Shown: positions 38,498 to 47,334, numbered from the stretch's first letter. The stretch: 64,000 bases of DNA from Clostridium cellulovorans 743B (GCF_000145275.1 NC_014393.1:3162001-3226000), one strand, 5' to 3'. The notes: generated by a model from the letters alone, not told the origin. Program-made: numbers and translations.

Positions 38498-39244
38498 CTA
38501 CCTCCTCCTTAATACCTGTAGCAACTGCTTTATGTCTTCTTGATTTTCCATATTAAGTACGGTAGCATTTCTAGCATTACGCTTATCCATTTCTTCTACA
38601 CCTGCAACTTTAGTGCATGACCCTAGAAGGCCGCATCTTTCCCCATCTACGTCTAGCTCATTTGCATCCCAGACCTCATAAGCTACTGAATTTATACGTT
38701 TTAGTTGCATAATAGAAAGTGTTACTTCTTTAACCATACAATTTACTACAGAAAGTATTATCCCGCTTTCAATTTCATAAGTATAACGGTATGTTTTATC
38801 CCTACAAATGCATCTTAAGCGTTCTTCTTCTACTTCCAAGTAATCTACATTACTCAAGAAATCAAAACCTAATCGCTTAGCAAGTCCAGCCCCTACATGT
38901 CCTGTTTCACCATCTATTGCATGATCACCACAAAGAATTAAATCCACTTGACCTATTTTATTAATCGCCTTACTTAAAGTATAGGTTGTAGCTAATGTAT
39001 CTGCGCCTGCAAACTTCTTATCTGAAACAAAAATAATACGATCAGCACCAAATTTCTTAAGTTCGGCAGCTATTCTTTGATCTACCACACCCATGAGTAA
39101 ACAAATCACTTCTGCCTGTTTACTCTTCTTAAGCTTTACAGCTTCCTCTAAAGCACAAATATCATAAGGATTAATTGCATACTTTTTGCTAGGTTGCAAA
39201 ACAAGTGTTGCTCTTACACTCTTTATACAAACAACTATTTTCAA
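38498..39244 (-). CDS. etfB: Electron transfer flavoprotein beta subunit
   Basis: 248 residues with ETF-beta landmarks: IVVCIKSVRA at the N-terminus, INPYDICALEEAVKLK, and the signature region LILCGDHAIDGETGHVGAGLA with VDYLEVEEERLRC. It pairs with EtfA encoded 5 nt downstream and lies 11 nt after the acyl-CoA dehydrogenase gene. Typical order ACAD-etfB-etfA as in bcd operons, here recruited to the NRPS/PKS cluster. Confidence 0.92.
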   Translation of the reverse strand: MKIVVCIKSVRATLVLQPSKKYAINPYDICALEEAVKLKKSKQAEVICLLMGVVDQRIAAELKKFGADRIIFVSDKKFAGADTLATTYTLSKAINKIGQVDLILCGDHAIDGETGHVGAGLAKRLGFDFLSNVDYLEVEEERLRCICRDKTYRYTYEIESGIILSVVNCMVKEVTLSIMQLKRINSVAYEVWDANELDVDGERCGLLGSCTKVAGVEEMDKRNARNATVLNMENQEDIKQLLQVLRRR

Positions 39245-39255
39245 AGGGACCCCTC

Positions 39256-40389
39256 CTAAATAATATCAATTAAACTAAATATAATATTTCTTTGTGTTTC
39301 TGATGTTCCTGAGTAAATAGTCGACGCTATAGAATCTCTTAATTCACTTTCTAAACCATATTCTTTTGAATAACCATAAGCACCATGAATTTGTATCGTA
39401 TCCAAGCATGTTGCTACATAGCTTTCACTTACAAATAATTTAAAAATTGAAGAATCTAAAAAGATATTTTTCTTGTGATCAGCTTTCCAAGCAATCTTAA
39501 ATAAAAGTAACTGAGCAAGCTCAATTTTTACCTTCATATCTACAATCTTATTACTAATTGATTGATACTCCTTAATTGGCTTATCAAATTGTTTTCTTTC
39601 ATTGGCATATTTAATGCATTTCTCCATCTGTCTTTCCATTGCTCCTATATGACTCGCAAACTCAAATACACGTTCCATTTGCAGTGCATAATTAGCAACT
39701 TTCATGCCTTTATGTTCTTTATATATAATATTTTCTTTAGGTACCCTACAGTTGTTAAGGCACAACTCAGCCATCGGACAAGCTTCTAAGCCCATCTTGG
39801 AAATCTTCTTACCTATTGAAACACCGGGAAAATCTTTTTCTACAAAGAATGCTGTTAGAGTTTCTTTACCTTCTTCATTTTCTGTTTTAGCAACAACAAC
39901 AAAAACATCTGCAATTGGTGCATTAGATATAAACATTTTGTTCCCATTTAATATGTATTCATCACAATCTTTTGTTGCTTTAGTTTGCATTTGAAAAACA
40001 TCGGAACCTGACTCTACTTCTGTAATAGCAAAACATCCTATATATTCGCCTTCAACCATGCCTCTTAAATATTTGTCTTTCAGGGCTTGGCTCCCCATTT
40101 CATTAACAAGATTTTGGCATACCCATAAATGATTAGTGATTGCAAAAATAAATCCACTATCTTCGCAAGCATACCCAAGTGCTTGTAGCAAGATTGCACT
40201 CGTTTGATAGTCTAATCCCATTCCACCATATTCTTCTGGTACATTCATTCCTATAAGACCAAAGTCAACACACTTTTGCCACAATTCTTTAGAGAAAACC
40301 CCATGTTCTCCGTCACACAATTCATTTTTAGCGAACTTAATGACTTCTTTCTTTAAATCCTTTTGTTCTTTTGTCAATTCAAAATCCAT
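39256..40389 (-). CDS. Acyl-CoA dehydrogenase-like flavoenzyme, predicted to oxidise 2-formylglycyl-ACP (ZmaI-like)
   Basis: 377 residues with the full acyl-CoA dehydrogenase fold: CFAITEVESGSD (FAD/substrate signature), ANERKQFDKPIKEYQ, and IQIHGAYGYSKEY. The usual catalytic glutamate of the YEGT motif is replaced by Ser360 (IYSGTSETQR); a Glu at 239 (ALQMERVF) matches the alternative base position used by isovaleryl-CoA dehydrogenase. In zwittermicin the homologous ZmaI completes oxidation of carrier-bound serine to aminomalonyl-ACP; FkbI acts likewise in methoxymalonate pathways. Adjacent etfB/etfA supply its electron acceptor. Thirteen nt after the PKS gene. Confidence 0.88.
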   Translation of the reverse strand: MDFELTKEQKDLKKEVIKFAKNELCDGEHGVFSKELWQKCVDFGLIGMNVPEEYGGMGLDYQTSAILLQALGYACEDSGFIFAITNHLWVCQNLVNEMGSQALKDKYLRGMVEGEYIGCFAITEVESGSDVFQMQTKATKDCDEYILNGNKMFISNAPIADVFVVVAKTENEEGKETLTAFFVEKDFPGVSIGKKISKMGLEACPMAELCLNNCRVPKENIIYKEHKGMKVANYALQMERVFEFASHIGAMERQMEKCIKYANERKQFDKPIKEYQSISNKIVDMKVKIELAQLLLFKIAWKADHKKNIFLDSSIFKLFVSESYVATCLDTIQIHGAYGYSKEYGLESELRDSIASTIYSGTSETQRNIIFSLIDII

Positions 40390-40402
40390 GATTTTTTTCC
40401 TT

Positions 40403-43400
40403 TCATTTGGTTATTTGTGTACTCACATCATATAATATCTTTGTATATTCACACTCTAAACTAATTACTTGCTTTAATTTTTCATTTAAAGGAAGTAAGG
40501 TCTCATTATTATACTCATTAGCAAACAGGCAGTAGAACAAGGCATCTCTAATTTCTTCCCAATTATTAATAATGGTTTTTAACTGATTACATGCCTGTTT
40601 AAAGATTGGTAATTGTTCATATTTATAAAGTTCAGCACGCTTAATATTAATCAAGTTATTAAGATTTGTAACAAGATTTTGGCTATTTTCTATTAAGTTC
40701 TGCTCACTACCAAGTATCTTTTTAAAATAATCCTTAAAACAGTCAAGCACTTTATTAGACTCAGATACCTTGTCATATATTGCTAATATATTTTGTGCCG
40801 CTACCTCTGTCATTACTTGAGTTTCATCTTCTAATGGTTCACCATTTTCAATATTGAACTTGTATAAGCCATACTTAAACATGTTAGGAAAATTTTCATA
40901 ACACCCTCGATAAGAATCTATTACATCTTGATAATCTAATGTACAATTTTTATAACCTAAGTTATCCTTATTGGTATGTTCTAATACATAGAATTTCTTA
41001 TTTTCTACATCCATCCCGTAAATTAACAAAGTATGTGGCCAGTGTAACTTATTGTAGGTATCTTTCCTAAAAGTTTCATAATAGCAATCAATAAAGACTA
41101 TTATCAATTGTTCATGACTTAAACCACTTTCTATTTCACCTACAATATCATCAACCTTTGCAAAAGTTTCATAAGTAATATGCTCCTGCTTACAAAGTGC
41201 CTCAAATCCTTGAATAACATCGTATTCTACGCTTATTAGTTGCTGATCTAATTTATAAATTGGATAAGCATTTAACATAAATGGCATAATTGACTTTTTA
41301 TTTCTTTGTAAAATAGGAAAGAATGAATTGTAAAAGCAATCTCTAAAGAAAATATCATTAAAAGGTTTAATCCCCTCATATACAATCACTTTATTCATAA
41401 GTGGTGTATCATTATTTTTTGATTCTATAAAGTTGGCAATCTTCTTTACTGTTTCATACTTATTTAAATCTTTATATGAGAACTCATAGTTTAACTTCTT
41501 CATTTCAAGCTCGAACTTAATTGCTAATAAGGAGTTACCACCCAATTCAAAGAAACAATCATTGATATCCACCTGTTTTACACCTAATAGCTGATAGAAA
41601 CATCTAGCAATATCCACTTCTATCTTTGTAAATGTATCTTTACCTACAAGAATAAATGCATCCTTTTCTTCTTGCTTAGCAACATACCTGTGATTTGCAA
41701 GCGTAGTTTCATCCAAATCAATCCAACATCTATTCTTCCTAAATGGATATAGTGGAAGCGTTACCTTTCTAACCAATTCGTCAGCATACATTAATGTCCA
41801 ATCTATATGATTACCTTTAGTATAGCTTTCAGCAATCTGACAAGCCACTTGCTCATCTAACATTTGTTTTGTTTTAAACTGGTTAATTAATACGTCTCCA
41901 TTATTTTCATTGCGCTCAGCTTTTCCAACATATACACCTTCTACTTGTCCTACTTCTTGATAAGTATTTAACTTCCTTAACAATTCATTTAAATCATTAA
42001 ATACAATAGCTAAACGATAAATATAGGATTGTCTACAGCTATTAGCCGTATAACATAAATCCATTAAGTTTATTTCACGGTTTTTATTTAAAAAACTTTT
42101 ATAATCTTTAACTAACTGCTTTAATACGCTTTCGTCCTTAGCAGATAGTGTCAAAATTTTTACTGCCTGTTTATTAGCAAAAAGTTCTTCTTGAGGCGGC
42201 TGATATTCTTCTAAAATAATATGACTATTGGTGCCTCCTACACTAAATGAACTAATGCAACATTTTCTTGTTTTTTTAGGATCAACACGCCATTTACATG
42301 TTTTATAATTGACATAAACAGGTGAATGCATAAAATCAATATTTTTATTTGGTATTTCAAAGTTAATACTTGGTACAATAGTTTGATGTTTTAACTGTAG
42401 GGCACATTTAATAACAGAAGCAATGCCTGCTGCACAATCTAAGTGCCCAATATTGGCTTTGACTGAACCGATAGCACAAAATTGCTTTTTATCTGTCTGT
42501 TCTTTAAAAGCAAGTGTTATACCCTGAACTTCTATAGGATCCCCTAATTTTGTTCCTGTACCATGTGTTTCAAAATATCCTATATCAGCCAAACTAACAT
42601 TAGCATTTTTAGCAGCTTGAAGAATTAGTTTTTTTTGAGATAATGGATTTGGGGCTGTAAGTGCCATTGAATTACCATCTTGATTAACTGATCCACCTTT
42701 TATAACCGCATAAATTCTATCATTATTTTTTATGGCATTTGCCAAAGGCTTAATCATAATGCAGCCTACCCCTTCACCAAACGCAATACCATCTGATCGA
42801 TTATCAAAAGGGAAGGTCCTTTCTGTTGATGAGCCTACTCCAAATTCAAGTTCTGATTGTAATCCCAAAATAGGAACTGCCTTTATAGATCCTACTATAG
42901 CTTGATTACATGCACCATTTCTTAAATCATCACAAGCTTTATTTAAAGCAACTAAAGATGACGAACACGCTGTATCTATTACCATACTTGGACCAATCCA
43001 ATCAAATAGGTAAGAAATGCGTCCTGCCAATACAGAATACGTATTCCCTGTAGCCGCAAATCCATCTAAAGTATCCACAACATTAATCATGTCTTTGTAT
43101 TCTGTTCCAAAATCAGTACTATAACCTATATAAACCCCTGTATTACTTCCCTGCAATGCTTCAAAGGTTTCTCCTGCATCTTCTACTGTATGAACAACAT
43201 TTTCAAGAAGTATTCTTTGATTAGGATCCATAAGAGCTGCTTCTTTAGGAGAAATACCAAAAAAGTCATTATCAAACTTGTCTATTTCCTCTAGATATCC
43301 TGCTATTCTTAATCTTTCAGAATCAGACTTTGAAAAAACTTTAATATAGTTTTCTACACTTTTTCTTCTATCAGCAGGAAATTCTCTAATGCTTTCTTTC

Positions 43401-43597
43401 CCTTCTACAAGATTTTCCCAAAATTCTTCTAGGTGGTCTGCCTCTGGGAAACGTCCTGCCATACCAACGATTGCAAGATCATTTTCTTTATTATTTATAA
43501 ACTTTTCTTTTATTTTATTTAATAATTCTGCTGCAGCCTCTTTTGATATATTACCTGCTTTTGTATTTTGCAAAATTAATGTATATAATTCTCTCAT
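40403..43597 (-). CDS. Polyketide synthase: KS-linker-ACP fused to a BtrH/papain-like acyltransferase domain
   Basis: 1064 residues. Ketosynthase about 38-465 with Cys211 in DTACSSS, His345 in HGTGT and His385 in NIGHLD, all catalytic residues kept; KS-associated linker to about 625 (LPLYPFRKNRCW); carrier domain about 655-725 with Ser689 in GGNSL. There is no internal AT, so the acyltransferase at 44108 must act in trans. The last 330 residues are unusual: DCFYNSFFPIL (Cys754), then LHWPHTLLIYGMDVENKKFYVLEH (split as LHWPHTLLIYG, His855, and FYVLEH, Glu873), resembling BtrH N-terminal or papain-like folds. BtrH in butirosin synthesis transfers an acyl group from an ACP to an amine, so this part may release or transfer the chain. 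No ketoreductase or dehydratase. Fold assignment of the end is tentative. Confidence 0.85.
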   Translation of the reverse strand: MRELYTLILQNTKAGNISKEAAAELLNKIKEKFINNKENDLAIVGMAGRFPEADHLEEFWENLVEGKESIREFPADRRKSVENYIKVFSKSDSERLRIAGYLEEIDKFDNDFFGISPKEAALMDPNQRILLENVVHTVEDAGETFEALQGSNTGVYIGYSTDFGTEYKDMINVVDTLDGFAATGNTYSVLAGRISYLFDWIGPSMVIDTACSSSLVALNKACDDLRNGACNQAIVGSIKAVPILGLQSELEFGVGSSTERTFPFDNRSDGIAFGEGVGCIMIKPLANAIKNNDRIYAVIKGGSVNQDGNSMALTAPNPLSQKKLILQAAKNANVSLADIGYFETHGTGTKLGDPIEVQGITLAFKEQTDKKQFCAIGSVKANIGHLDCAAGIASVIKCALQLKHQTIVPSINFEIPNKNIDFMHSPVYVNYKTCKWRVDPKKTRKCCISSFSVGGTNSHIILEEYQPPQEELFANKQAVKILTLSAKDESVLKQLVKDYKSFLNKNREINLMDLCYTANSCRQSYIYRLAIVFNDLNELLRKLNTYQEVGQVEGVYVGKAERNENNGDVLINQFKTKQMLDEQVACQIAESYTKGNHIDWTLMYADELVRKVTLPLYPFRKNRCWIDLDETTLANHRYVAKQEEKDAFILVGKDTFTKIEVDIARCFYQLLGVKQVDINDCFFELGGNSLLAIKFELEMKKLNYEFSYKDLNKYETVKKIANFIESKNNDTPLMNKVIVYEGIKPFNDIFFRDCFYNSFFPILQRNKKSIMPFMLNAYPIYKLDQQLISVEYDVIQGFEALCKQEHITYETFAKVDDIVGEIESGLSHEQLIIVFIDCYYETFRKDTYNKLHWPHTLLIYGMDVENKKFYVLEHTNKDNLGYKNCTLDYQDVIDSYRGCYENFPNMFKYGLYKFNIENGEPLEDETQVMTEVAAQNILAIYDKVSESNKVLDCFKDYFKKILGSEQNLIENSQNLVTNLNNLINIKRAELYKYEQLPIFKQACNQLKTIINNWEEIRDALFYCLFANEYNNETLLPLNEKLKQVISLECEYTKILYDVSTQITK

Positions 43598-43677
43598 AGT
43601 ATTCTCTTTATAATAAGTCTATTTATTATAATCCTCCAACTCACTAATTATTAAGTCTTATAATATATCACATATTT

Positions 43678-44061
43678 TTATTCATCTAGCAATTTTGAGA
43701 GTGCATCATCCACTGAAAAATCATCTTTCTCAAGTGCAAAAATAATATCTTCTACATGTTCTGTACTTTCTTGTGACACTTTTTCTCTCATGCTTTCTTT
43801 ATCTAATTTTCCTTGTTTATCATCTATAAATTTAGCTAATGAACGAATTGAAAAGTAAGTAAAAATATCTGCTATCTCTACTACACCTGCAAATTTTTTT
43901 TGAATTTCTCTACACAAAGCAGTTACTGCTAAAGATGTTCCTCCCTGAACAAAAAAACTCTTTTCTAAATCGACATTTTCTTTTTTTAAAGCTTCTTTCC
44001 ATAATTCTAATAATATTCCTTCAGTTTCAGTTAATTTTTTAACCTCAGAATTATTTACCAC
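43678..44061 (-). CDS. Carrier protein with C-terminal docking-like extension
   Basis: 127 residues. Carrier fold about 10-85 with attachment Ser43 in FFVQGGTSLAVTAL; then an acidic tail to residue 127 (EHVEDIIFALEKDDFSVDDA) resembling a docking element. Lies between the AT and the PKS, so it may bring the starter or first chain to the KS. The unusual GGTS in place of GGDS/GGHS is still compatible with phosphopantetheinylation. Confidence 0.8.
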   Translation of the reverse strand: MVNNSEVKKLTETEGILLELWKEALKKENVDLEKSFFVQGGTSLAVTALCREIQKKFAGVVEIADIFTYFSIRSLAKFIDDKQGKLDKESMREKVSQESTEHVEDIIFALEKDDFSVDDALSKLLDE

Positions 44062-44107
44062 ACGACCACCTCATTAACCTATTCTCTATTATTGTTCTAA
44101 TCATTTA

Positions 44108-45334
44108 TTAAGTTAATTGCATACTCTTTCTTAATGCCCTTATTTCATTCAACCTCTCAAGTTTTTCTTCTGTTTGTACTTTTTTTGCACCTAACACCCA
44201 TTGAACCATTTGTTCTAACTGATTTACTATATCTAACGTTAAAGCACCATTACCGTTAGTTAGCTTTTCGTCTACATCTAAGACCTTATTATACATGTTT
44301 GCCACATCTTCAACAGGGTAGTTTTGGACATCACATAAATTAGGTGAACTTGCAATATGCTTTAAACACAAACCAACATAGTTTATCTGATTATAAAACT
44401 GCCATTTCTGATCTTGTACTTTAAGTAATTCTTCTTCTGTATCTAATGAATACACATCTTCTAACTTCGTACACTCTTTTATTATTTTTGATAAAACAGC
44501 ATTAGGACCACATTCAATAATCATATCTGATTTTGTTCTAAGAACTTGCATCACTTTTCCCCAATAAATAGGTTGATACATTTGCTCAACCAAGTGAGTA
44601 ATAATATCCTCACGACTTCTAAAAGGTCTTACTGTTCTGTTAGAAATGACATTCCACTTAGGTGCATTAATATGACAATTTTCTAAGGCACCTCTTAATT
44701 CCTCTGCTGCTTCCTTGAGCAATTTACTATGATATGGTGCACTACCTATCATAGTGATAACATTGGCGCCTTCTAATTTCACTTTCTCTAGTATCTCATC
44801 TAACACATCATTATTTCCAGAAATAAGAACCTGTTCTTCAGAGTTATAGCATGCAATAAATGCATAATGCTCTCCCTGTGAACAGACTCTACATATTTCC
44901 TCTACTCGTTTTGTTGCCATCCCATTTATGATCGCCATCCCTGCATCTTGTTTAATAGCCACTTCTTTAGCTAAATTACTTCTTAATTGAACTATATTAA
45001 GTGCTTCTTCAAATTGTAGCGCACCTGATACTGTTAATGCAGAATATTCTCCTAAGCTATGACCTGCTAGACAAGATGGTACAAAATGATATTCATCCAA
45101 TAATACTCTGGCCATTGCAACACTTGTTACATAAATAGATGGTAATAAATTTTCTATTTTATTTTGCTTGACAACTCCACCCTTAAAGGAGATTTTTTCA
45201 AAGTCCTTATCTAAAATTTCTGACGCCTGTTTGTATGTATTTCTAACAACTTCATATTCATCATAAAAACGCTTCCCCATCCCCACATACTGAGAACCAG
45301 AACCTGGGAATACTATTGCAACTTTATGCTTCAT
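44108..45334 (-). CDS. trans-acting malonyl/aminomalonyl acyltransferase
   Basis: 408 residues. A FabD-type acyltransferase fold about 1-290: FPGSGSQYVGMG, active-site Ser93 in GHSLGEY, Arg118 in QLRSNLAKE and His202 in APYHSKL. A C-terminal extension of about 110 residues (helical, IKQ-poor, with VNQLEQMVQWVLGAK) is not in FabD. It would transfer an extender from CoA or from a carrier to the PKS ACP. In zwittermicin-like systems a dedicated AT takes aminomalonyl from its ACP, which is the preferred reading here. Whether it uses malonyl-CoA or aminomalonyl-ACP cannot be read from sequence. Confidence 0.87.
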   Translation of the reverse strand: MKHKVAIVFPGSGSQYVGMGKRFYDEYEVVRNTYKQASEILDKDFEKISFKGGVVKQNKIENLLPSIYVTSVAMARVLLDEYHFVPSCLAGHSLGEYSALTVSGALQFEEALNIVQLRSNLAKEVAIKQDAGMAIINGMATKRVEEICRVCSQGEHYAFIACYNSEEQVLISGNNDVLDEILEKVKLEGANVITMIGSAPYHSKLLKEAAEELRGALENCHINAPKWNVISNRTVRPFRSREDIITHLVEQMYQPIYWGKVMQVLRTKSDMIIECGPNAVLSKIIKECTKLEDVYSLDTEEELLKVQDQKWQFYNQINYVGLCLKHIASSPNLCDVQNYPVEDVANMYNKVLDVDEKLTNGNGALTLDIVNQLEQMVQWVLGAKKVQTEEKLERLNEIRALRKSMQLT

Positions 45335-45379
45335 CTTTTTAACTCCTATACTGATCCTATATTTATTATTATTTAATAT

Positions 45380-46375
45380 TTAATATTTAAATAAAGTACA
45401 AATATCATCACTACCCATGCCTAATGTCCACATAACAACTAAATCACCACGCTTAATTTGTTCCTTTTGAATTGCCTCATATAACACCAAGAATGGACTA
45501 GTTGTTCCACTGTAACCGCAACTTCTAGCCACATATGGACACTTAATCTCATCTATATCAAAAAATTCCCTAAACATATTGACATATTTAAGCGAAAGCT
45601 GCGACAAACAAAATAGTGATACATCTTCAACCTTTATATTATTTTTTTTTAGTACCTCATTAATAGAAGCACGTCCATCTGCATATAATTCATCTGATTC
45701 GAATTGTTTCCATTTAAACTTAGCTGCCACAGGATTATTAGGAGTAAGTACCTTTGAAAAACCAGCTTCTGGATAGAGAACACTATTTTTCTCAATATCC
45801 TTTTCTTCAAAATGCGTTACTGTATATTTTCGATCAATCATATAACTTACATCTGTAGAACACTCAATAACTGCAGCACATGTGACATTACCATATACAC
45901 CATATGCTAATGCATTATTTTCATCTTCTAAAAATCTAATATCATCACAACCAACAAGCAAAGCCTTTTTCATATGACTTCTTCCAGCAAAATAGCCATC
46001 TATTAGTTCTAATGCACTAATCATACCAATACAATTTGCATTCATATCAAAACAAAGACAGTCTTTTTTACCATTTAACTCATCATGTAACATAAGCGCT
46101 AGTTGTGGCATAGTATATTCAGGCATAAACCCAGAAAATATAAGTAAATCAATTTCATTCATTGAAGTATGTGTAGATGCTAATACCTTTTGGCATGCTT
46201 CTAATGCCATAGTAAAACTAGTTTCATCTTTATCAGCTGTACAAATGGCATCTCTCCCAAATATATATCTTAATAAAATCTCAACATCTTTTCCTTGTTT
46301 TTTAAAGTGGTCAATAAAATGCTCTACTGGTATTTTATTTTTACCTTTTACAACTTCTATCCCTGTAATTTTCAT
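45380..46375 (-). CDS. KSIII/FabH-like protein with altered active site
   Basis: 331 residues with the thiolase fold of ketoacyl synthase III: Cys115 in MNANCIGMISALEL is the acyl-binding cysteine, with DLLIFSGFMPEYTMPQLA before it. The catalytic His (usually in an HQAN motif) aligns near LFCLSQLSLKYVN, and the Asn near SCGYSGTTSPF; both seem to be replaced. It may therefore be an acyl-transfer enzyme (as CerJ-type proteins are) or use its Cys for other chemistry rather than Claisen condensation. AGGTG precedes the start. Placed second in the operon, it may set the starter unit. Fold sure, reaction uncertain. Confidence 0.8.
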   Translation of the reverse strand: MKITGIEVVKGKNKIPVEHFIDHFKKQGKDVEILLRYIFGRDAICTADKDETSFTMALEACQKVLASTHTSMNEIDLLIFSGFMPEYTMPQLALMLHDELNGKKDCLCFDMNANCIGMISALELIDGYFAGRSHMKKALLVGCDDIRFLEDENNALAYGVYGNVTCAAVIECSTDVSYMIDRKYTVTHFEEKDIEKNSVLYPEAGFSKVLTPNNPVAAKFKWKQFESDELYADGRASINEVLKKNNIKVEDVSLFCLSQLSLKYVNMFREFFDIDEIKCPYVARSCGYSGTTSPFLVLYEAIQKEQIKRGDLVVMWTLGMGSDDICTLFKY

Positions 46376-46407
46376 TTTTTACACCTATTACATTTTTATC
46401 TTATATC

Positions 46408-46797
46408 CTAAGCTTTTAAATACGCGATTGCTTCATCATAAGATAACACGTCTTTCACAGTAAAATACTTATTAAATTCTTTTTTCCACATGTTCATTTC
46501 ATCTTCAATTGTTGAAACCTCATTTAAAATAAAGACTACCTTTTTACATGTCGTCTTAGACATTTCAGGTAACAACACTTTAAAGCCCCATTCTACATCC
46601 GCTTTATCATCTTCAAAACCATTTCTTGCATCTACTACAAACTGACTATCTTTATACTTCCTTAAAAGTTCTAAAGCAAAAGTTGTCGGATTTCTATAAT
46701 CATCATATGCACAAAATTTTTTCCAAGTTAGCAATACAACCTTTTCGCTAGATTTGTAGATAACACTGCAAAATTCGGACTCAAACTGTTCTTTCAT
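46408..46797 (-). CDS. STAS/SpoIIAA-like small protein, first gene of the NRPS/PKS operon
   Basis: About 129 residues from ATG 46797 (GGGG 8-9 nt upstream). An alternative ATG at 46845 would lie at or before the expected transcription start and is not favoured. The pattern (FVVDARNGFEDDKADVEWGF, KKVVFILNEVSTIEDEMNMW, LSYDEAIAYLK) resembles single STAS/SpoIIAA-like or Rossmann-like alpha-beta folds of about 120 residues seen as stand-alone proteins in Clostridia. No catalytic motif. Its place at the head of the operon suggests a regulatory or binding role, inferred only. Confidence 0.55.
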   Translation of the reverse strand: MKEQFESEFCSVIYKSSEKVVLLTWKKFCAYDDYRNPTTFALELLRKYKDSQFVVDARNGFEDDKADVEWGFKVLLPEMSKTTCKKVVFILNEVSTIEDEMNMWKKEFNKYFTVKDVLSYDEAIAYLKA

Positions 46798-46849
46798 AAA
46801 ATTTACCCCATATTTAATATTATTTCCCAAAATAGTTGGGATCATTATA

Positions 46850-46879
46850 ATGATAGCACTTTTTGTATATTTTAGTCAA
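46850..46879 (-). promoter_or_regulatory. Promoter of the NRPS/PKS operon
   Basis: On the minus strand TTGACT is followed after 18 nt by TATCAT (a TATAAT lies 6 nt further on), about 45-50 nt before the preferred first start codon at 46797. All gene gaps downstream are short (80 nt or less), so this may drive the whole 17-kb operon. Confidence 0.6.
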
Positions 46880-46925
46880 CATACACCATTTAAGTTAGAT
46901 TCTAGATTCTTCTTGATGTCTATAT

Positions 46926-47293
46926 ATGGTTAAAATTGTTACTGTGAAATTAGTTCTTGAATGTAATATGTCAGTTTCTGATGTAACAAAAGAACTATGG
47001 ATACATTACAATTATTTGTATGTATGGATAAGTGAATATGAAGATTATGGAAAAGTGCGTTACTTGGACATAGATCCTCAATTTATTTATATTAGTATGA
47101 AATAAATAAATTCAAGCAAGAAAATCTTGAGTTAAAAAAGGGCTCCAATTATAAAAAAATACTAGGTCTTCTTGAAACAAAGGAAAAAATAAGATTTCAG
47201 TTTTTAAAAGAAAGTGGAGGTGTTTATGGTTCTATTAGGATAGTAAAAGTGTTAAAATTAAACAATAAAAAGAGAACTTATTCGAGATGCTAA
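46926..47293 (+). mobile_element. IS3-family transposase remnant (orfA and start of orfB)
   Basis: A 59-codon frame at 46926-47105 reads VKLVLECNMSVSDVTKELWI then YVWISEYEDYG, the helix-turn-helix of an IS3 OrfA. After a frame change it continues FKQENLELKK and LKESGGVYGSIRIVKVLK, like the end of OrfA and the HTH_21 region of OrfB. The DDE catalytic part and the ends are missing, so the element is dead. It sits directly upstream of the NRPS/PKS operon promoter. Confidence 0.6.
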
Positions 47294-47334
47294 ATACGTA
47301 ACTCCTGAACAAGTTCAAAAATAAATATTTAAAT

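Noticed and set aside
36373..40389. Hydroxyacyl dehydrogenase, ACAD and etf genes as a butyrate-pathway (bcd/hbd) operon
   Set aside because: No crotonase or thiolase gene is present, the genes are interleaved with carrier and adenylation genes, and the ACAD lacks the usual catalytic glutamate.
36373..40389. Methoxymalonyl-ACP or hydroxymalonyl-ACP pathway
   Set aside because: No FkbH-like glyceryl transferase/phosphatase and no O-methyltransferase; the serine-type adenylation enzyme fits aminomalonyl instead.
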